A stretch of DNA of 64,000 nt from MGIIb-O2 sp002494975 (lineage in GTDB: Archaea > Thermoplasmatota > Poseidoniia > Poseidoniales > Thalassarchaeaceae), in NCBI GenBank assembly GCA_028355015.1, contig JAOMRN010000001.1, positions 1-64,000 on the forward strand. The letters are read 5' to 3'. Both the position numbers and the translations under genes were made by a program. Of this stretch, positions 8,306 through 17,647 are shown piece by piece. The first letter of the stretch is position 1, and every line of letters begins with the position of its first letter. Below the pieces are notes generated by a model. It had not been told where the DNA came from and searched no databases. It saw only the letters and a list, made by a program, of their open reading frames with translations.

Positions 8306-9400
8306 ATGGCAAAGAAGGACACCTATCTCGCATTATTACGCCGTGGGATAGATGAAAAAACTGCTCAAATCCTGTCAGATGGTGGAATTAAAGTTGGTGA
8401 TTTGAAAAATCTTGATGTCGAGACGTTAACTAATAATTATGGTCTTAAGAAAGAAATAGCAACCTCTGTATTAGACGCGGTTAAATCAGGCCCTCGCTCT
8501 TCATCTAAGCAAAGATATCTTGCAGATGTTCTTTCGGATACCGGTGGGGTGAAGAAAGTTGACAAGATTGAAGAGCAGAGATTCAAGAGAGAACAGAAAG
8601 ATTTGCATTCAGAACTTCTGGAGAAGAAAGAACAGTTACGAATTGCTAGAGTAGAGCAGTTTCGTGAAAAGAAATTAGTAATGAATAGATTAGGTAAGAC
8701 TGTTGAACTCATAGTTAAATTAGAAAATACTTTTGATGAAGAGGGTAAAGATGAACAGCGCACTAAACTCAGAGATCAACTAGAGACTAGAGGACTTGAA
8801 GCCGCTAGAGATCATGAATTATTGGACTTATCAGGTACTCCTCAAGATATAGTTGATTTCCGTCGCAAGATCGCTCCAATATTATGTATGCACGCATGTC
8901 CAGACTGTGGAGAAGAAATGGACCCTCGAGGAGGAAATGTCATGGAAGATATGACAGACTTTGTTTTGATTTGTTGGGATTGTGAGAAAGAGTTCCGGGC
9001 ACCTATGGCAGAAGTTGTAGAAAATAAATTAGAAAATGGTGATAGGTTAACAATCGATCCTCAGAGAGGGCCAAGATTAGAAGTAATTCAACCTCCTAAG
9101 AAGTCTGAATCACTGAGTGTTGATGACTTAATTAAAAGAGATCTAAAGAAGACAGGAGCATCTTTCGCAGAAGTTGAAGCAGCGGTTGAAGCGAGTAAGT
9201 TGTCTGGTGGATTAATGAGTATTGAAGATTGGATTGAACAGAAAATCGAAGATAAAGGATATATCCAAGCTCAAGAACATAGAGAAGAATTCATTCTTGC
9301 TACTGGTGCAGGGGCTACTAAATTTAACAAATGGATGAAGAAAGCGGGACTGTATTTCAATAAACAAACAGGACGTTGGACTCGTTGGGAAGACCGTTGA
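8306..9400 (+). CDS. Zinc-ribbon and helix-hairpin-helix protein of unknown function
   Basis: A 364-residue protein I do not recognise. Residues 1-60 look like a helix-hairpin-helix domain (GIDEKTAQILSDGGIKVGDL). Residues 85-150 are a long charged helix, possibly coiled coil. A zinc ribbon follows with C198-x2-C201 and C223-x2-C226. The C-terminal third is charged and ends with WMKKAGLYFNKQTGRWTRW. No signal peptide or membrane span is present, so it is cytoplasmic. Position after RsmA and the nucleic-acid-binding-type modules suggest a role with RNA or DNA, which is an inference. The 92-nt gap before it suggests its own promoter. Confidence 0.75.
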   Translation: MAKKDTYLALLRRGIDEKTAQILSDGGIKVGDLKNLDVETLTNNYGLKKEIATSVLDAVKSGPRSSSKQRYLADVLSDTGGVKKVDKIEEQRFKREQKDLHSELLEKKEQLRIARVEQFREKKLVMNRLGKTVELIVKLENTFDEEGKDEQRTKLRDQLETRGLEAARDHELLDLSGTPQDIVDFRRKIAPILCMHACPDCGEEMDPRGGNVMEDMTDFVLICWDCEKEFRAPMAEVVENKLENGDRLTIDPQRGPRLEVIQPPKKSESLSVDDLIKRDLKKTGASFAEVEAAVEASKLSGGLMSIEDWIEQKIEDKGYIQAQEHREEFILATGAGATKFNKWMKKAGLYFNKQTGRWTRWEDR

Positions 9401-9463
9401 GCATCAGTTTATTCAAATTCTTCTATTGGATGGATTGAAGATACCCTTCTCTATGGGTGAATC

Positions 9464-9751
9464 ATGGCTATAGTCCGCTTCTTCCGTGGAAGGTTGCTTT
9501 TGCGTTCTATTGAACTCAAGGATGATGAGTTCCTAGTGGATGCTGCAGATCGCGCAGGAATCGATATACCTAGAAATTGTACATCTGGGAATTGTGGAAC
9601 TTGCCTTGTAAGATTAATTTCAGGGAATGTCCCATATCCCGAACCTTTACCTCCGGGCTTGGATGAATTTTTAATTGAAGATGGAGGGATTTTGTCTTGT
9701 TGTATGATACCGGAAGGAGCTTGCGACATTGATGTCATTCCACCATTATGA
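9464..9751 (+). CDS. [2Fe-2S] ferredoxin, plant/adrenodoxin-like
   Basis: A 95-residue beta-grasp ferredoxin. The cluster ligands are C39, C44 and C47 in CTSGNCGTC, plus C79 (in LSCCM). Such proteins transfer single electrons; partners cannot be told from sequence. A 51-residue membrane protein gene follows 10 nt downstream with its own ribosome site. The start ATG at 9464 is followed directly by the first beta strand, so no extension is needed. Confidence 0.85.
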   Translation: MAIVRFFRGRLLLRSIELKDDEFLVDAADRAGIDIPRNCTSGNCGTCLVRLISGNVPYPEPLPPGLDEFLIEDGGILSCCMIPEGACDIDVIPPL

Positions 9752-9761
9752 GAGGTAAAAT

Positions 9762-9917
9762 ATGGTTGACTGGAGTAATCAAGAATTTTTATTAATTCTT
9801 ACTTTCGATATTATAGCCGTGACATTCGCGGTATGGTGGTTGTCCAGGCGTGTCAAGTCTAAAATTGATGAGGTTAATTTAAGAAAATCGAAGAGATGGG
9901 AAAGAGAGGATAAATAA
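9762..9917 (+). CDS. Small single-span membrane protein
   Basis: A 51-residue product beginning MVDWSNQEFLLILTFDIIAV, with one hydrophobic span (about residues 9-27, ending AVWWL) followed by a basic, charged tail with SRRVKSKIDEV. GAGGT at 9752-9756 is a well-placed ribosome site, and the gene starts 10 nt after the ferredoxin stop, so the two are probably co-transcribed. I do not recognise the family. It could be a membrane partner for the ferredoxin, which is an inference from position alone. Confidence 0.55.
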   Translation: MVDWSNQEFLLILTFDIIAVTFAVWWLSRRVKSKIDEVNLRKSKRWEREDK

Positions 9918-9925
9918 TTTTCAGG

Positions 9926-10219
9926 CTATTCGTTTATAGCAGCAGTCCATCTTTTTGCTTGCGGTATTGAGATTACTTCAATATGGCAGGCTAAGATCCC
10001 TTTCGTAGAAGTAATTTCCTTTCTCAATTCAATCAAGTCATTAATGCAACATGGGCAGTAAGGGTGTGTAGGTTTCACCCAAAGTTCTGCAATTCCTGAT
10101 TCACTTATCTCGACACCTTTCAAGATTTCTTTATCTTTGAATAATTTTCCATGTGGCTCTTTTCTTTCCCTAAGGATCTTAGCTAGTCGGCGTTGAACAG
10201 CATTAGATACTTGAGACAC
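9926..10219 (-). CDS. Small protein, possibly MIP18/DUF59-like
   Basis: A 97-residue protein with a basic helical N-terminus and a C-terminal half reading VEISESGIAELWVKPTHP, then CPCC and a helix LIELRKEITSTKGILACHIEV. The strand-strand-Cys-helix-strand order resembles MIP18/DUF59 proteins, which act in Fe-S cluster delivery. The match is weak and the usual Thr/Asp motifs are not obvious. It is convergent with the ferredoxin unit, 8 nt from the end of the small membrane protein gene. Confidence 0.5.
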   Translation of the reverse strand: MSQVSNAVQRRLAKILRERKEPHGKLFKDKEILKGVEISESGIAELWVKPTHPYCPCCINDLIELRKEITSTKGILACHIEVISIPQAKRWTAAINE

Positions 10220-10264
10220 GACACGTCGTAGAGGTATCGGGAATTAGTATAATCCCTTGATAGT

Positions 10265-11521
10265 TTAATTCCAATCTGTAAATAATGGAAAAGAATTTCC
10301 CATTGTGAGGCATTCCATGCCATCCTCAGTTCTTACAAAAGTGTCTTCAGTTCCTATGCAACCATCTGGATATATTACTTTAGGTTCTATTGCCATCGTT
10401 CCGCCAATACATAATGGACGATTAAATCCATTTGCAATAACTGGAGTTTCATCTAATTCTAATCCCACTGAATGCCCTAAAAAATGAGATTTATCGGGAT
10501 TCATTCCCATGAGATTATCTGAATAGCCCATTTCTTTTGCCATGAAACTTCCAATTTCCCACGCTTTAGAACAATTATCTCCTCGAGAAAGGCTTGAAAC
10601 TACTGCTTTTTGGATTTCGGCCATATGGTCGAGTCTTTCCATCCATCTACTATCTAGAGCTCCTGCACTGAACATACGTGTACAATCAGAAACATACCCG
10701 CGATGTAGATGCACGATATCTACAGTAACTGGAGAATTAGATTTGACTTTGGCGTGCCCTGATCCTAAAGGCGAGATTGGACTCGCTCCAACTCCTCCAA
10801 TTGCAGAATCAAAATATGAGGGTATAGATGCAGACTCACCAGCAACAATAACAACTCTGTCACAATCCATCGGCCATTTCCTCATCCTTATTCTTCCACC
10901 GAAGCCAGCCTTTCTACTAACATTATCAGCAACGGCAGCCATTTCTAACTCCGTTTTCCCCAATCCTCCTTTTTCTTTGATTGATTCGAACATTTCTTTG
11001 TTAATACGTCCACTCTCTCGAAGCATATCGATCTCCCAATTTGACTTCATTTCTCTCAAGCCATACATTATTGATGTACAATCTTTTGATTCACCAACTA
11101 GTGATTTCATTTTACTGGATATGAATTTCCAGCGATCATGAGGTATTTTCCCTCCTAATATTGCAGGCTTTTGGACCCCGCCTATTTCACGAATAGAATT
11201 TGCTAAATCTGCCATTCTTGGTTGAGCAATAACTGGGTCAGGACAATCATCTCCTCCAGATTCAAATTTAGCTCTTTCAAGTGACCTCTTCACCCAATGA
11301 GTCGTTTGAACATCAGAATCTTTCCCACCTATTAGAATAATCCCGTTTTGCCTTCCACCTGTTAGCCAATATAATTCCACAGGATCGTCGATAAGAGCGG
11401 ATTCAATCCCACTTTCAGATAGAGCGACTGATAACCTTGCTCTACGATTTTCTAATTCTTGTACAGGGACTCTCCAATCGGCGCCTTCAGGGCCGACCAA
11501 TCCTCTCATATCCCATGCCAT
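10265..11521 (-). CDS. M24 family metallopeptidase (Xaa-Pro aminopeptidase/dipeptidase-like)
   Basis: A 418-residue protein with a creatinase-like N-terminal domain (about 1-165) and a pita-bread catalytic domain. Metal ligands are recognisable in order: Asp in VTVDIVHLHRG, Asp in VSDCTRMF, His in HFLGHSVGLELDE, Glu in AIEPKVIYPDG and Glu in GTEDTFV. All five are present, so it should be active on Xaa-Pro type peptides in the cytoplasm. It stands alone on the minus strand, divergent from pgk with an 87-93 nt gap. Confidence 0.82.
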   Translation of the reverse strand: MAWDMRGLVGPEGADWRVPVQELENRRARLSVALSESGIESALIDDPVELYWLTGGRQNGIILIGGKDSDVQTTHWVKRSLERAKFESGGDDCPDPVIAQPRMADLANSIREIGGVQKPAILGGKIPHDRWKFISSKMKSLVGESKDCTSIMYGLREMKSNWEIDMLRESGRINKEMFESIKEKGGLGKTELEMAAVADNVSRKAGFGGRIRMRKWPMDCDRVVIVAGESASIPSYFDSAIGGVGASPISPLGSGHAKVKSNSPVTVDIVHLHRGYVSDCTRMFSAGALDSRWMERLDHMAEIQKAVVSSLSRGDNCSKAWEIGSFMAKEMGYSDNLMGMNPDKSHFLGHSVGLELDETPVIANGFNRPLCIGGTMAIEPKVIYPDGCIGTEDTFVRTEDGMECLTMGNSFPLFTDWN

Positions 11522-11614
11522 GCATTGTGCGTGGGAGTGTCAATCACAAAGGTATTGGTGAAGGTATGTAAGGACAATTCAACCATTACGGTCAAAGAGT
11601 CCTAGCCTGTGGGC

Positions 11615-12886
11615 ATGAACGTGAGTGGCGTCCTTACGCTGGACGATGTCGGTCTTGGCGGCAAAGTAGTTCTATATCGTGTAGACGTAAATTCTCCACT
11701 AGAACCATCAACAGGTGCCTTCCTTGACGATAGTAGATTAAGAGCTATTTTGCCTACCCTTAGATCATTACAAAATTCTAAGGTTGTTATGATTGGCCAT
11801 CAATCAAGACCTGGTAAGAATGATTTCACAGATATGTCGCAACATGCAGATCGGATATCTAGATTAATTGGTAAAAAAATTCATTTTGTATCAGATATTT
11901 GTGGAGATAAAGCAATTACTGCGATTAAAAAACTCAAGATAGGTGAGATGTTATTTTTAGATAATATTAGAATGCATGACGATGAGAATTCTATGAAGAA
12001 AGCGTCGCCGGAGAAAACAGCTACTTCTGAAATTGTACAAAAGTTAGCTCCTTTGATTGATGTTTACGTAACAGATGCTTTTGCTGCTGCGCATCGAAAT
12101 TCTCCCTCACTTACCGGTTTTTCAGAAGTCGTTCCTTGTATCGCTGGAAGATTAATGGCTAAAGAAATAGATAATCTACAAATCGCAGTAAATGATCCTC
12201 CTCGGCCATATATTGCCATATTAGGTGGTACGAAGTGTGATGATTCATTACGTGTAGCTAAGAATTTAATCGATAAGGAGATAATTGACTCAATTCCTGT
12301 TGTCGGTGTTGTTGGTAATATGATGTTGTGGGCCAGTGGAATAGATATTGGTGAGGGAAATAAATCATTTATCCGAAATACATTAGGCGTTGCCTTCGAA
12401 GAAACATGGGAAATGGCCGTTTATCTTCATGATAATCACTCAGAATATTTCCTCTTACCTGCTGACGTAGCTGTAGAATTAAATGGCGATAGAGTTGCTA
12501 TGATGGTAGATGATTTACCTACGGGCAATCCAATATACGATATAGGAATCCAAACATTACAAGAAATCAGCCCTCTATTGATTAATGCTGGGTGTATTCT
12601 CTGGAATGGGCCAGCATCTTACTTCGAATTACCCGGATTTGCCTTTGGAACAATTGAGATTCTAAATATGTGTATCGAATCATCGGCTGTTACCATTGTA
12701 GGTGGAGGTCATACCAGTTCATTAGTTAGTAATAGGGGCGCAGTAGATCAAGTAACTCACAACAGTACTGGTGGAGGTGCCTGCCTTACTATGCTTTCAG
12801 GAGGGTTCATGCCGGTCATAGATTCCTTAAATCGTTCAAATACTAAATTCCGTCCAATTTTAGATGCTTTAGGTATTAAAAAATAG
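11615..12886 (+). CDS. pgk: Phosphoglycerate kinase
   Basis: About 423 residues of the archaeal phosphoglycerate kinase type. N-terminal substrate site VLYRVDVNSPLEP, HQSRPG, FLDNIRMHDDE, DAFAAAHR and GRLMAKEID are in family order. The C-terminal nucleotide lobe has ILGGTKCDDSLRVAKNL and ending GGGHTSSLV. It interconverts 1,3-bisphosphoglycerate and 3-phosphoglycerate with ADP/ATP in glycolysis or gluconeogenesis. A GTG at 11609 is a possible start two codons earlier. A phosphoglycerate mutase for the next step lies 6 kb away on the other strand. Confidence 0.92.
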   Translation: MNVSGVLTLDDVGLGGKVVLYRVDVNSPLEPSTGAFLDDSRLRAILPTLRSLQNSKVVMIGHQSRPGKNDFTDMSQHADRISRLIGKKIHFVSDICGDKAITAIKKLKIGEMLFLDNIRMHDDENSMKKASPEKTATSEIVQKLAPLIDVYVTDAFAAAHRNSPSLTGFSEVVPCIAGRLMAKEIDNLQIAVNDPPRPYIAILGGTKCDDSLRVAKNLIDKEIIDSIPVVGVVGNMMLWASGIDIGEGNKSFIRNTLGVAFEETWEMAVYLHDNHSEYFLLPADVAVELNGDRVAMMVDDLPTGNPIYDIGIQTLQEISPLLINAGCILWNGPASYFELPGFAFGTIEILNMCIESSAVTIVGGGHTSSLVSNRGAVDQVTHNSTGGGACLTMLSGGFMPVIDSLNRSNTKFRPILDALGIKK

Positions 12887-12934
12887 ATCTAATCCGTCCC
12901 AACTTCTAAGTGCATTAACTTATCAGCCTAAAAC

Positions 12935-13459
12935 ATGAATGGCGAAGGAGAAGATGTATTTTCAGGTGAGGTAGGGACACAGCCACAAATGGTTAATGTC
13001 CAAACACCAGGTACAATGATGATGGTTGAAAGAAGCCCAGCGGCTCAAGTAATAGGGGTCTTAGTTATCCTTTGGAGCCTTCTGCAAATTGGAATGAATC
13101 TTCTAGGTCTCGTGGCTCTATCTTTCTTATCTGATCTTGACGAACCAGGGCTAGAAGAATTACCAATAACGCTTTTTGCTGTCGGAGCAATATTTGCATT
13201 AATACCTGCTGTAATAGGAATTATAGGCGGCTATCAGATGTTTAAATTCCAGAAAAAGGGTTTATGGCTTGTACTCACTTCTCTCGTAGTAGGCTGGATT
13301 ATCAGCATGGTTAATGGTGCGTTAACATCTGGTTATGGTGGCACGGGAGATCCCGGATTAGATGCGGCTTTCAATGGAGTTTGTGGATTAGGATGCGTAG
13401 CTGTTTGTGGGCTAATTGTTTGCATACCGCTATTGTTTGCACATCATGGATTGGAATGA
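12935..13459 (+). CDS. Four-span membrane protein of unknown function
   Basis: A 174-residue protein with a short polar N-terminus and about four transmembrane segments (near residues 32-58, 75-100, 110-128 and 147-168). The second and third are joined by a Gly-rich GGYQMFKFQKKG turn, and a VCGLGCVAVCGLIVC stretch lies in the last span. I do not recognise a family. It is followed 18 nt later by a DUF3147-like gene. Confidence 0.7.
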   Translation: MNGEGEDVFSGEVGTQPQMVNVQTPGTMMMVERSPAAQVIGVLVILWSLLQIGMNLLGLVALSFLSDLDEPGLEELPITLFAVGAIFALIPAVIGIIGGYQMFKFQKKGLWLVLTSLVVGWIISMVNGALTSGYGGTGDPGLDAAFNGVCGLGCVAVCGLIVCIPLLFAHHGLE

Positions 13460-13477
13460 AAAACTAATGGTCATCAA

Positions 13478-13837
13478 ATGTCAAGTTTAATTTTTGATAC
13501 TTTTAAGATTCTCTTGACAGCGTTGGTAATTCTTGCAGTAGCCCAGTTAAGTCAGAGAGATACCTTACTTGCAGCGGTACTTGCATCTATACCATTAGTT
13601 AGTGTTCTTGCGATGATGTGGATGAATCAAGACGGTGCTACTAGTGAAGAAATAATTATGTTCTCAAGAGATATTGTTTGGTTGGTTCTTCCATCATTAT
13701 TATTATTTATTGTGATGCCAGAATTAATTGAACGCGGATGGAATTTTTATCCAGCACTTGGTGGTGGACTATGTGCTACAGTAATTGGATATTTTTTAAT
13801 GATTGAACTAATGAAGAGATTTCAATCAATAAGCTAA
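13478..13837 (+). CDS. DUF3147-like membrane protein
   Basis: A 119-residue protein with four transmembrane segments. The pattern FKILLTALVILAVAQLSQRD, then LLAAVLASIPLVSVLAMMW, then VWLVLPSLLLFIVMPELIERG, with a final Gly-rich span, matches my recollection of DUF3147 proteins, whose function is unknown. Its stop overlaps the stop of the convergent phosphohexomutase gene by 4 nt. Confidence 0.65.
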   Translation: MSSLIFDTFKILLTALVILAVAQLSQRDTLLAAVLASIPLVSVLAMMWMNQDGATSEEIIMFSRDIVWLVLPSLLLFIVMPELIERGWNFYPALGGGLCATVIGYFLMIELMKRFQSIS

Positions 13838-15222
13838 GATTCATGAAATTTCTTTAAGTTAATTACAGATCCTAATCTATGTTCAACATCTTCTTTAATT
13901 TCTTTAAGACCTTCTTCACTAGTAGCCTCTGCTCTCATTACGAGTATAGGTTCAGTATTGCTTGGTCGACAAAGATACCACCCTTCAGGATACCTAACTC
14001 TTACACCATCTACAGTAGATTTTTGTAAATCTGCGAAGGCATTAGAAACTATTTCCATTGTTTCTTCTCTATCTTTAGTAAGTGGAACTTTAGCCTCTCC
14101 TGTTGATGCATAATTTGGTAGATCTGTAAACCAATCTGAGAATAATGGTCCACCTTCTTCAGGCGATTTTTCTCTACCTATTATTTCGAGTAGCCTAGCC
14201 GTATTGTATAATGAATCATCAAATCCTGGCCACCTATCATTAAGGAAGAAGTGACCTGACATTTCTCCAGCCAAAGGTGAATCTGGATTGTTTCTTAATT
14301 CTCTTTTCATAAACGAATGCCCTGTTCTAACCATAACTGGTATCCCTCCGGCAGATCTTATCGCATCTTCTAGCGCCATACTACATTTCACATCAAAGAA
14401 AACGGTTCTTTCTAAATCAGTTCCTCCTTTTCTTTCTCCGAGTATATCTTTCGCAAAAATTGTCATCAATCTATCTGGATGAATAAACCTCCCTTTTTCA
14501 TCAACTGCTCCAATTCTATCTCCGTCTCCATCCATTCCGATACCAAATTCTGCATTATTTTCAATAACTGCTTTTGATAAATCTTCCATATTTTTAGGTC
14601 TTGTAGGATCTGGTGGATGATTTGGAAATTTATTGTCCCATTCACAGTGTACGGGAATTAAATCAACTCCTAATTTTTCCATTAATTTAATTGTTAATGG
14701 CCCTGGAACTGCATTGCCACAATCTATCACGATTCTTATTTTACGTTGAGGTATTCCAGCATTTTCAGTAACTATTTTCAAATAATCTTTCTCAAATTCA
14801 GGAAGTTTTTTGATTACTCCTTTTCCTTTTTTGAAGTTATTTTCATCAAAAGTTATTTTCAATTCTTGTAATTCTTGACCAGCCATTGGTAGAGACTTTT
14901 TACATATCTTAAATCCATTATATTCTGGAGGATTATGACTTGCTGTGATTACTACTGAAGCATCTACTGGCAGATCGACTGTTGCTCTATAGAGCACTCC
15001 TGTTGTAGTAATTCCTAGATCTAAAACATCTGCTCCTGAGTCTGTTAATCCTTTCAAGAATGCTTGATGTAATTCTGGCCCTGATTCTCTTATGTCGGAT
15101 GCTACTGCTACTGTTTTTGCATCAAGGTGTGTTACAAGAGCTTTACCTAATCTTTCAGCGAATTTAGCATCTAACTCAGAATATGCTAATCCACGAATGT
15201 CATAAGCTTTGAAAACACTCAT
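13834..15222 (-). CDS. Phosphomannomutase/phosphoglucomutase family
   Basis: A 462-residue alpha-D-phosphohexomutase. The catalytic phosphoserine loop TASHNPPE is at residues 93-100 (Ser95), the metal loop DGDGDR at 231-236, and the sugar-specificity loop GEMSGH near 319. The C-terminal phosphate-binding RPSNTEP is present. Members interconvert hexose 6- and 1-phosphates for nucleotide-sugar synthesis; the short GEMSGH loop is typical of AlgC-like PMM/PGM enzymes of dual specificity. It is the last gene of a minus-strand run that includes RidA, Nudix and prenyl diphosphate synthase, suggesting a role with lipid-linked sugars. Confidence 0.88.
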   Translation of the reverse strand: MSVFKAYDIRGLAYSELDAKFAERLGKALVTHLDAKTVAVASDIRESGPELHQAFLKGLTDSGADVLDLGITTTGVLYRATVDLPVDASVVITASHNPPEYNGFKICKKSLPMAGQELQELKITFDENNFKKGKGVIKKLPEFEKDYLKIVTENAGIPQRKIRIVIDCGNAVPGPLTIKLMEKLGVDLIPVHCEWDNKFPNHPPDPTRPKNMEDLSKAVIENNAEFGIGMDGDGDRIGAVDEKGRFIHPDRLMTIFAKDILGERKGGTDLERTVFFDVKCSMALEDAIRSAGGIPVMVRTGHSFMKRELRNNPDSPLAGEMSGHFFLNDRWPGFDDSLYNTARLLEIIGREKSPEEGGPLFSDWFTDLPNYASTGEAKVPLTKDREETMEIVSNAFADLQKSTVDGVRVRYPEGWYLCRPSNTEPILVMRAEATSEEGLKEIKEDVEHRLGSVINLKKFHES

Positions 15223-15237
15223 ATTAACTCACCTATT

Positions 15238-15615
15238 TTATTCAGTTCCTGAACCTCTGAATGCTTCACAAATAATCTCAATCAATGCATTGCCTGGAAG
15301 TTTACTAACTTCATAAGCCGCTCTTGCAGGTGGCATTGATTCCCCTAGCCACTTACCATATACTTCGTTAACATCCGAATAATAATCAATATTTGTTAAT
15401 AGGATAGTTACCATGACGAGGTCATCTCTAGAACTATTGGCAATTTCTAATAAATTATCAATTTTTTTAAGAGCTTCTTGAGTTTGAGACACAACATCAT
15501 CTCCTCCTTCTATTCCTATTTGCCCCGCAAGCCAAATATGATCTTTGACTGTTATTCCTGGGCTATATGGTGCCCAAACTTTCCCTCCATTGTCAATCTT
15601 TAACTTACGTGCCAT
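15238..15615 (-). CDS. RidA family enamine/imine deaminase
   Basis: A 125-residue YjgF/YER057c/UK114 protein. The end of the fold MPPARAAYEVSKLPGNALIEIICEA carries the conserved Arg and Glu of RidA, and the family's WLAGQIG segment is near residue 28. RidA hydrolyses reactive enamine/imine intermediates from pyridoxal-phosphate enzymes. It sits 15 nt upstream of the phosphohexomutase gene and 30 nt after the Nudix gene, within one likely operon. Confidence 0.85.
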   Translation of the reverse strand: MARKLKIDNGGKVWAPYSPGITVKDHIWLAGQIGIEGGDDVVSQTQEALKKIDNLLEIANSSRDDLVMVTILLTNIDYYSDVNEVYGKWLGESMPPARAAYEVSKLPGNALIEIICEAFRGSGTE

Positions 15616-15645
15616 AACACTCGCAGTATGTTGTTGCTGATATGT

Positions 15646-16098
15646 TTATTCACGAAGTATATCAATGACTTTAGAGTGGTCACCGGCTACATTTTGCTCT
15701 GTTAATTTATTGATATTTACCCATTTAGCATCCACAGCATCATCTCCCCCAACAGGTTCTGAATCGGAATCAACTTCAACTAAATAGAATAATCCGATAC
15801 AATGTTTTCTCGGGTCTCTCCCAGGTTTCCCTAGTATAGTAAGAGGTAATGGGAATCTTCCCTGAACTCCAGTTTCTTCTAGTAACTCTCTTATCACTGC
15901 ATCTTCGGGATTTTCTCCATAATCTACGAATCCTCCAGGGAATGCCCACATTCCATTCCATTCCGGAGGTTTTGAACCTCTCTTTATCATTAATAATTCT
16001 AGATCTTCATTTCTATTCCTAGTCGCAATAGCATCAACTGTTACGGAAGGACTTTGATAGTCATCTCTACCGCATTTTGAACATCTTTCAACTGCCAT
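15646..16098 (-). CDS. Nudix hydrolase with N-terminal zinc knuckle
   Basis: A 150-residue protein. The complete Nudix box runs from G56 to V78 (G56, E62, R70-E71, E74-E75, G77), so the metal site is intact. A CSKCG pair at residues 6-10 may bind zinc with other ligands. Substrate is not readable; the family hydrolyses nucleoside diphosphates linked to other groups, and sugar-nucleotide or ADP-ribose-type substrates are typical for this size. Its start overlaps the end of the uppS gene by 11 nt, so the two are translationally coupled. Confidence 0.85.
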   Translation of the reverse strand: MAVERCSKCGRDDYQSPSVTVDAIATRNRNEDLELLMIKRGSKPPEWNGMWAFPGGFVDYGENPEDAVIRELLEETGVQGRFPLPLTILGKPGRDPRKHCIGLFYLVEVDSDSEPVGGDDAVDAKWVNINKLTEQNVAGDHSKVIDILRE

Positions 16099-16969
16099 AT
16101 CTTCTCTTCCTCCTTTGATAAGATTCTATTGCTTCATACAAATCTTGTTTGCCAAAAGAAGGCCAGTGGACATCAGTAAAATGTAATTCTGAATATGCGA
16201 TTTGCCATAACAAGAAATTTGAAATTCTTTCTTCACCACTAGTTCTAATGACTAAGTCTGGGTCGGGTAAATTTGCTGTGTAAAGTTTACTAGAAATCTT
16301 ATTAGTGTCGATTTCTTCTAATTTTATTTCACCCTTTGAATATTCATCTGCAACCTTACGAACAGCATCTACAATCTCTTCCCTGCCTCCATATGCAAGA
16401 CATACAGTAAACAAGAAATTTGAGTATTTAGCAGTTTTTTCTTCTATGTTTGATATGGCATTTCTTACATCATCAGGTAGCATTTCTAGCCTACCCACAA
16501 CTTGAACTTTGACTTTCATATTATGAATTTTTGGATCTTCAGCCATTTCATTTAAGCCATTACAATAGAGTGCATACAGAGATTCCAACTCCTCAGGACT
16601 TCGTTCTTTGATATTCTCTGTAGAAAGGGCATATACAGAAAGATATGGAATTTCTAGATCTAGCACCCAATCCATAACCTGCTCTAGTTTTTCCTTACCT
16701 TTTTTATGTCCAATACTCGTTTCAATTTGCCTATTCCATGCAAACCTTCTGTTTCCATCCATTATGATTGAAACATGTTTAGGCATTTCATAATTTAAGA
16801 TACGATCTTTCAATCTATTAGTTCGTATTCTATCTGTTCTTGATACGAAACTCCAAGCAAAACTCGAGCTTGCAAAAATTTTAGCAGGGATAGAAATTAT
16901 TCTAAACTTAAGAAGCCATTTTGCTACAGAGTCAATACGGCGACCAGCCTCTCTGCGCGCTCGACCCAT
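16088..16969 (-). CDS. uppS: cis-prenyltransferase (polyprenyl/undecaprenyl diphosphate synthase)
   Basis: A 293-residue cis-isoprenyl diphosphate synthase. The catalytic Asp is D71 in IIMDGNRRFAWN, and the C-terminal signature RTSGEERISNFLLWQ with the following SELHFTDVHWPSF is complete. In archaea these enzymes make long polyprenyl diphosphates, precursors of dolichol-like carriers for protein glycosylation. An N-terminal extension of about 60 residues includes a hydrophobic stretch and could associate with the membrane. It lies between the HAD gene and Nudix in the minus-strand run ending in phosphohexomutase. Confidence 0.9.
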   Translation of the reverse strand: MGRARREAGRRIDSVAKWLLKFRIISIPAKIFASSSFAWSFVSRTDRIRTNRLKDRILNYEMPKHVSIIMDGNRRFAWNRQIETSIGHKKGKEKLEQVMDWVLDLEIPYLSVYALSTENIKERSPEELESLYALYCNGLNEMAEDPKIHNMKVKVQVVGRLEMLPDDVRNAISNIEEKTAKYSNFLFTVCLAYGGREEIVDAVRKVADEYSKGEIKLEEIDTNKISSKLYTANLPDPDLVIRTSGEERISNFLLWQIAYSELHFTDVHWPSFGKQDLYEAIESYQRRKRRYGS

Positions 16970-17017
16970 GTTCGAGGGAATATCTCCTGTGTCTAAAGTA
17001 GTTGGATAGAAGATTCC

Positions 17018-17560
17018 TTATTCAAATACAATATGAGCATCATTATTCACTTTGTTAAGTAGATTTTTTTCAGGATTAACTACAATAATTTGCCCTGAAT
17101 GTTCCCATACTGGTAAATCATGATGGCTATTTCCTGCATAACCAAATTTCATATCCCCATATCTTGCTATTAGCGCTTCGGCTTTTTTCTTTCCACGGAG
17201 ATTATATTTAGAATCAGATGCCATCACATCTGAAAATAATCCGACATGTGCCGCAACTTGTTCGGCAATGATTCTATCAGAAGCAGTAGCAAGAATCAGA
17301 GTTCTTCCTCGAGCATGTTCACCAGTTAACCAATCTAGAAATACAGCATGATATTCAAGCTCTGCGGGATCAAATACAAGTTTTTCTGCTAAATCTCTCT
17401 TCCATTGTGCTCTCTTATTTCTGAACTCTTTGGAAAGCATACTAACTATCATCCATGGTCTTCTCAGTAGAACTCTTCTGATACTGATATAACTCATGTC
17501 AGTTAGAATTAGCGTACCATCCATATCGACTGCAAGGGGGATGTCCGATACCTCGTCCAT
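17018..17560 (-). CDS. HAD-superfamily phosphatase
   Basis: A 180-residue haloacid dehalogenase-like hydrolase. Motif I is VDMDGTL (residues 11-17, with nucleophile D12 and acid D14), motif II is the Ser/Thr in LILATASDR, and motif III/IV is in KFGYAGNSHHDLPVWE, where the usual first Asp of motif IV is replaced by N. The layout is closest to phosphoserine phosphatase-like or membrane-lipid phosphatases of the family. It is 49 nt upstream of uppS on the same strand, so polyprenyl phosphate or sugar phosphate chemistry is possible but not shown. Confidence 0.75.
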   Translation of the reverse strand: MDEVSDIPLAVDMDGTLILTDMSYISIRRVLLRRPWMIVSMLSKEFRNKRAQWKRDLAEKLVFDPAELEYHAVFLDWLTGEHARGRTLILATASDRIIAEQVAAHVGLFSDVMASDSKYNLRGKKKAEALIARYGDMKFGYAGNSHHDLPVWEHSGQIIVVNPEKNLLNKVNNDAHIVFE

Positions 17561-17647
17561 GTTCTTGCCTAAACCAACACCATATCAAAGATTCCCTGAC
17601 CGATTGCATCAAGTTCACTACTGCTTCGTAGATATGGGTGAGCATGT

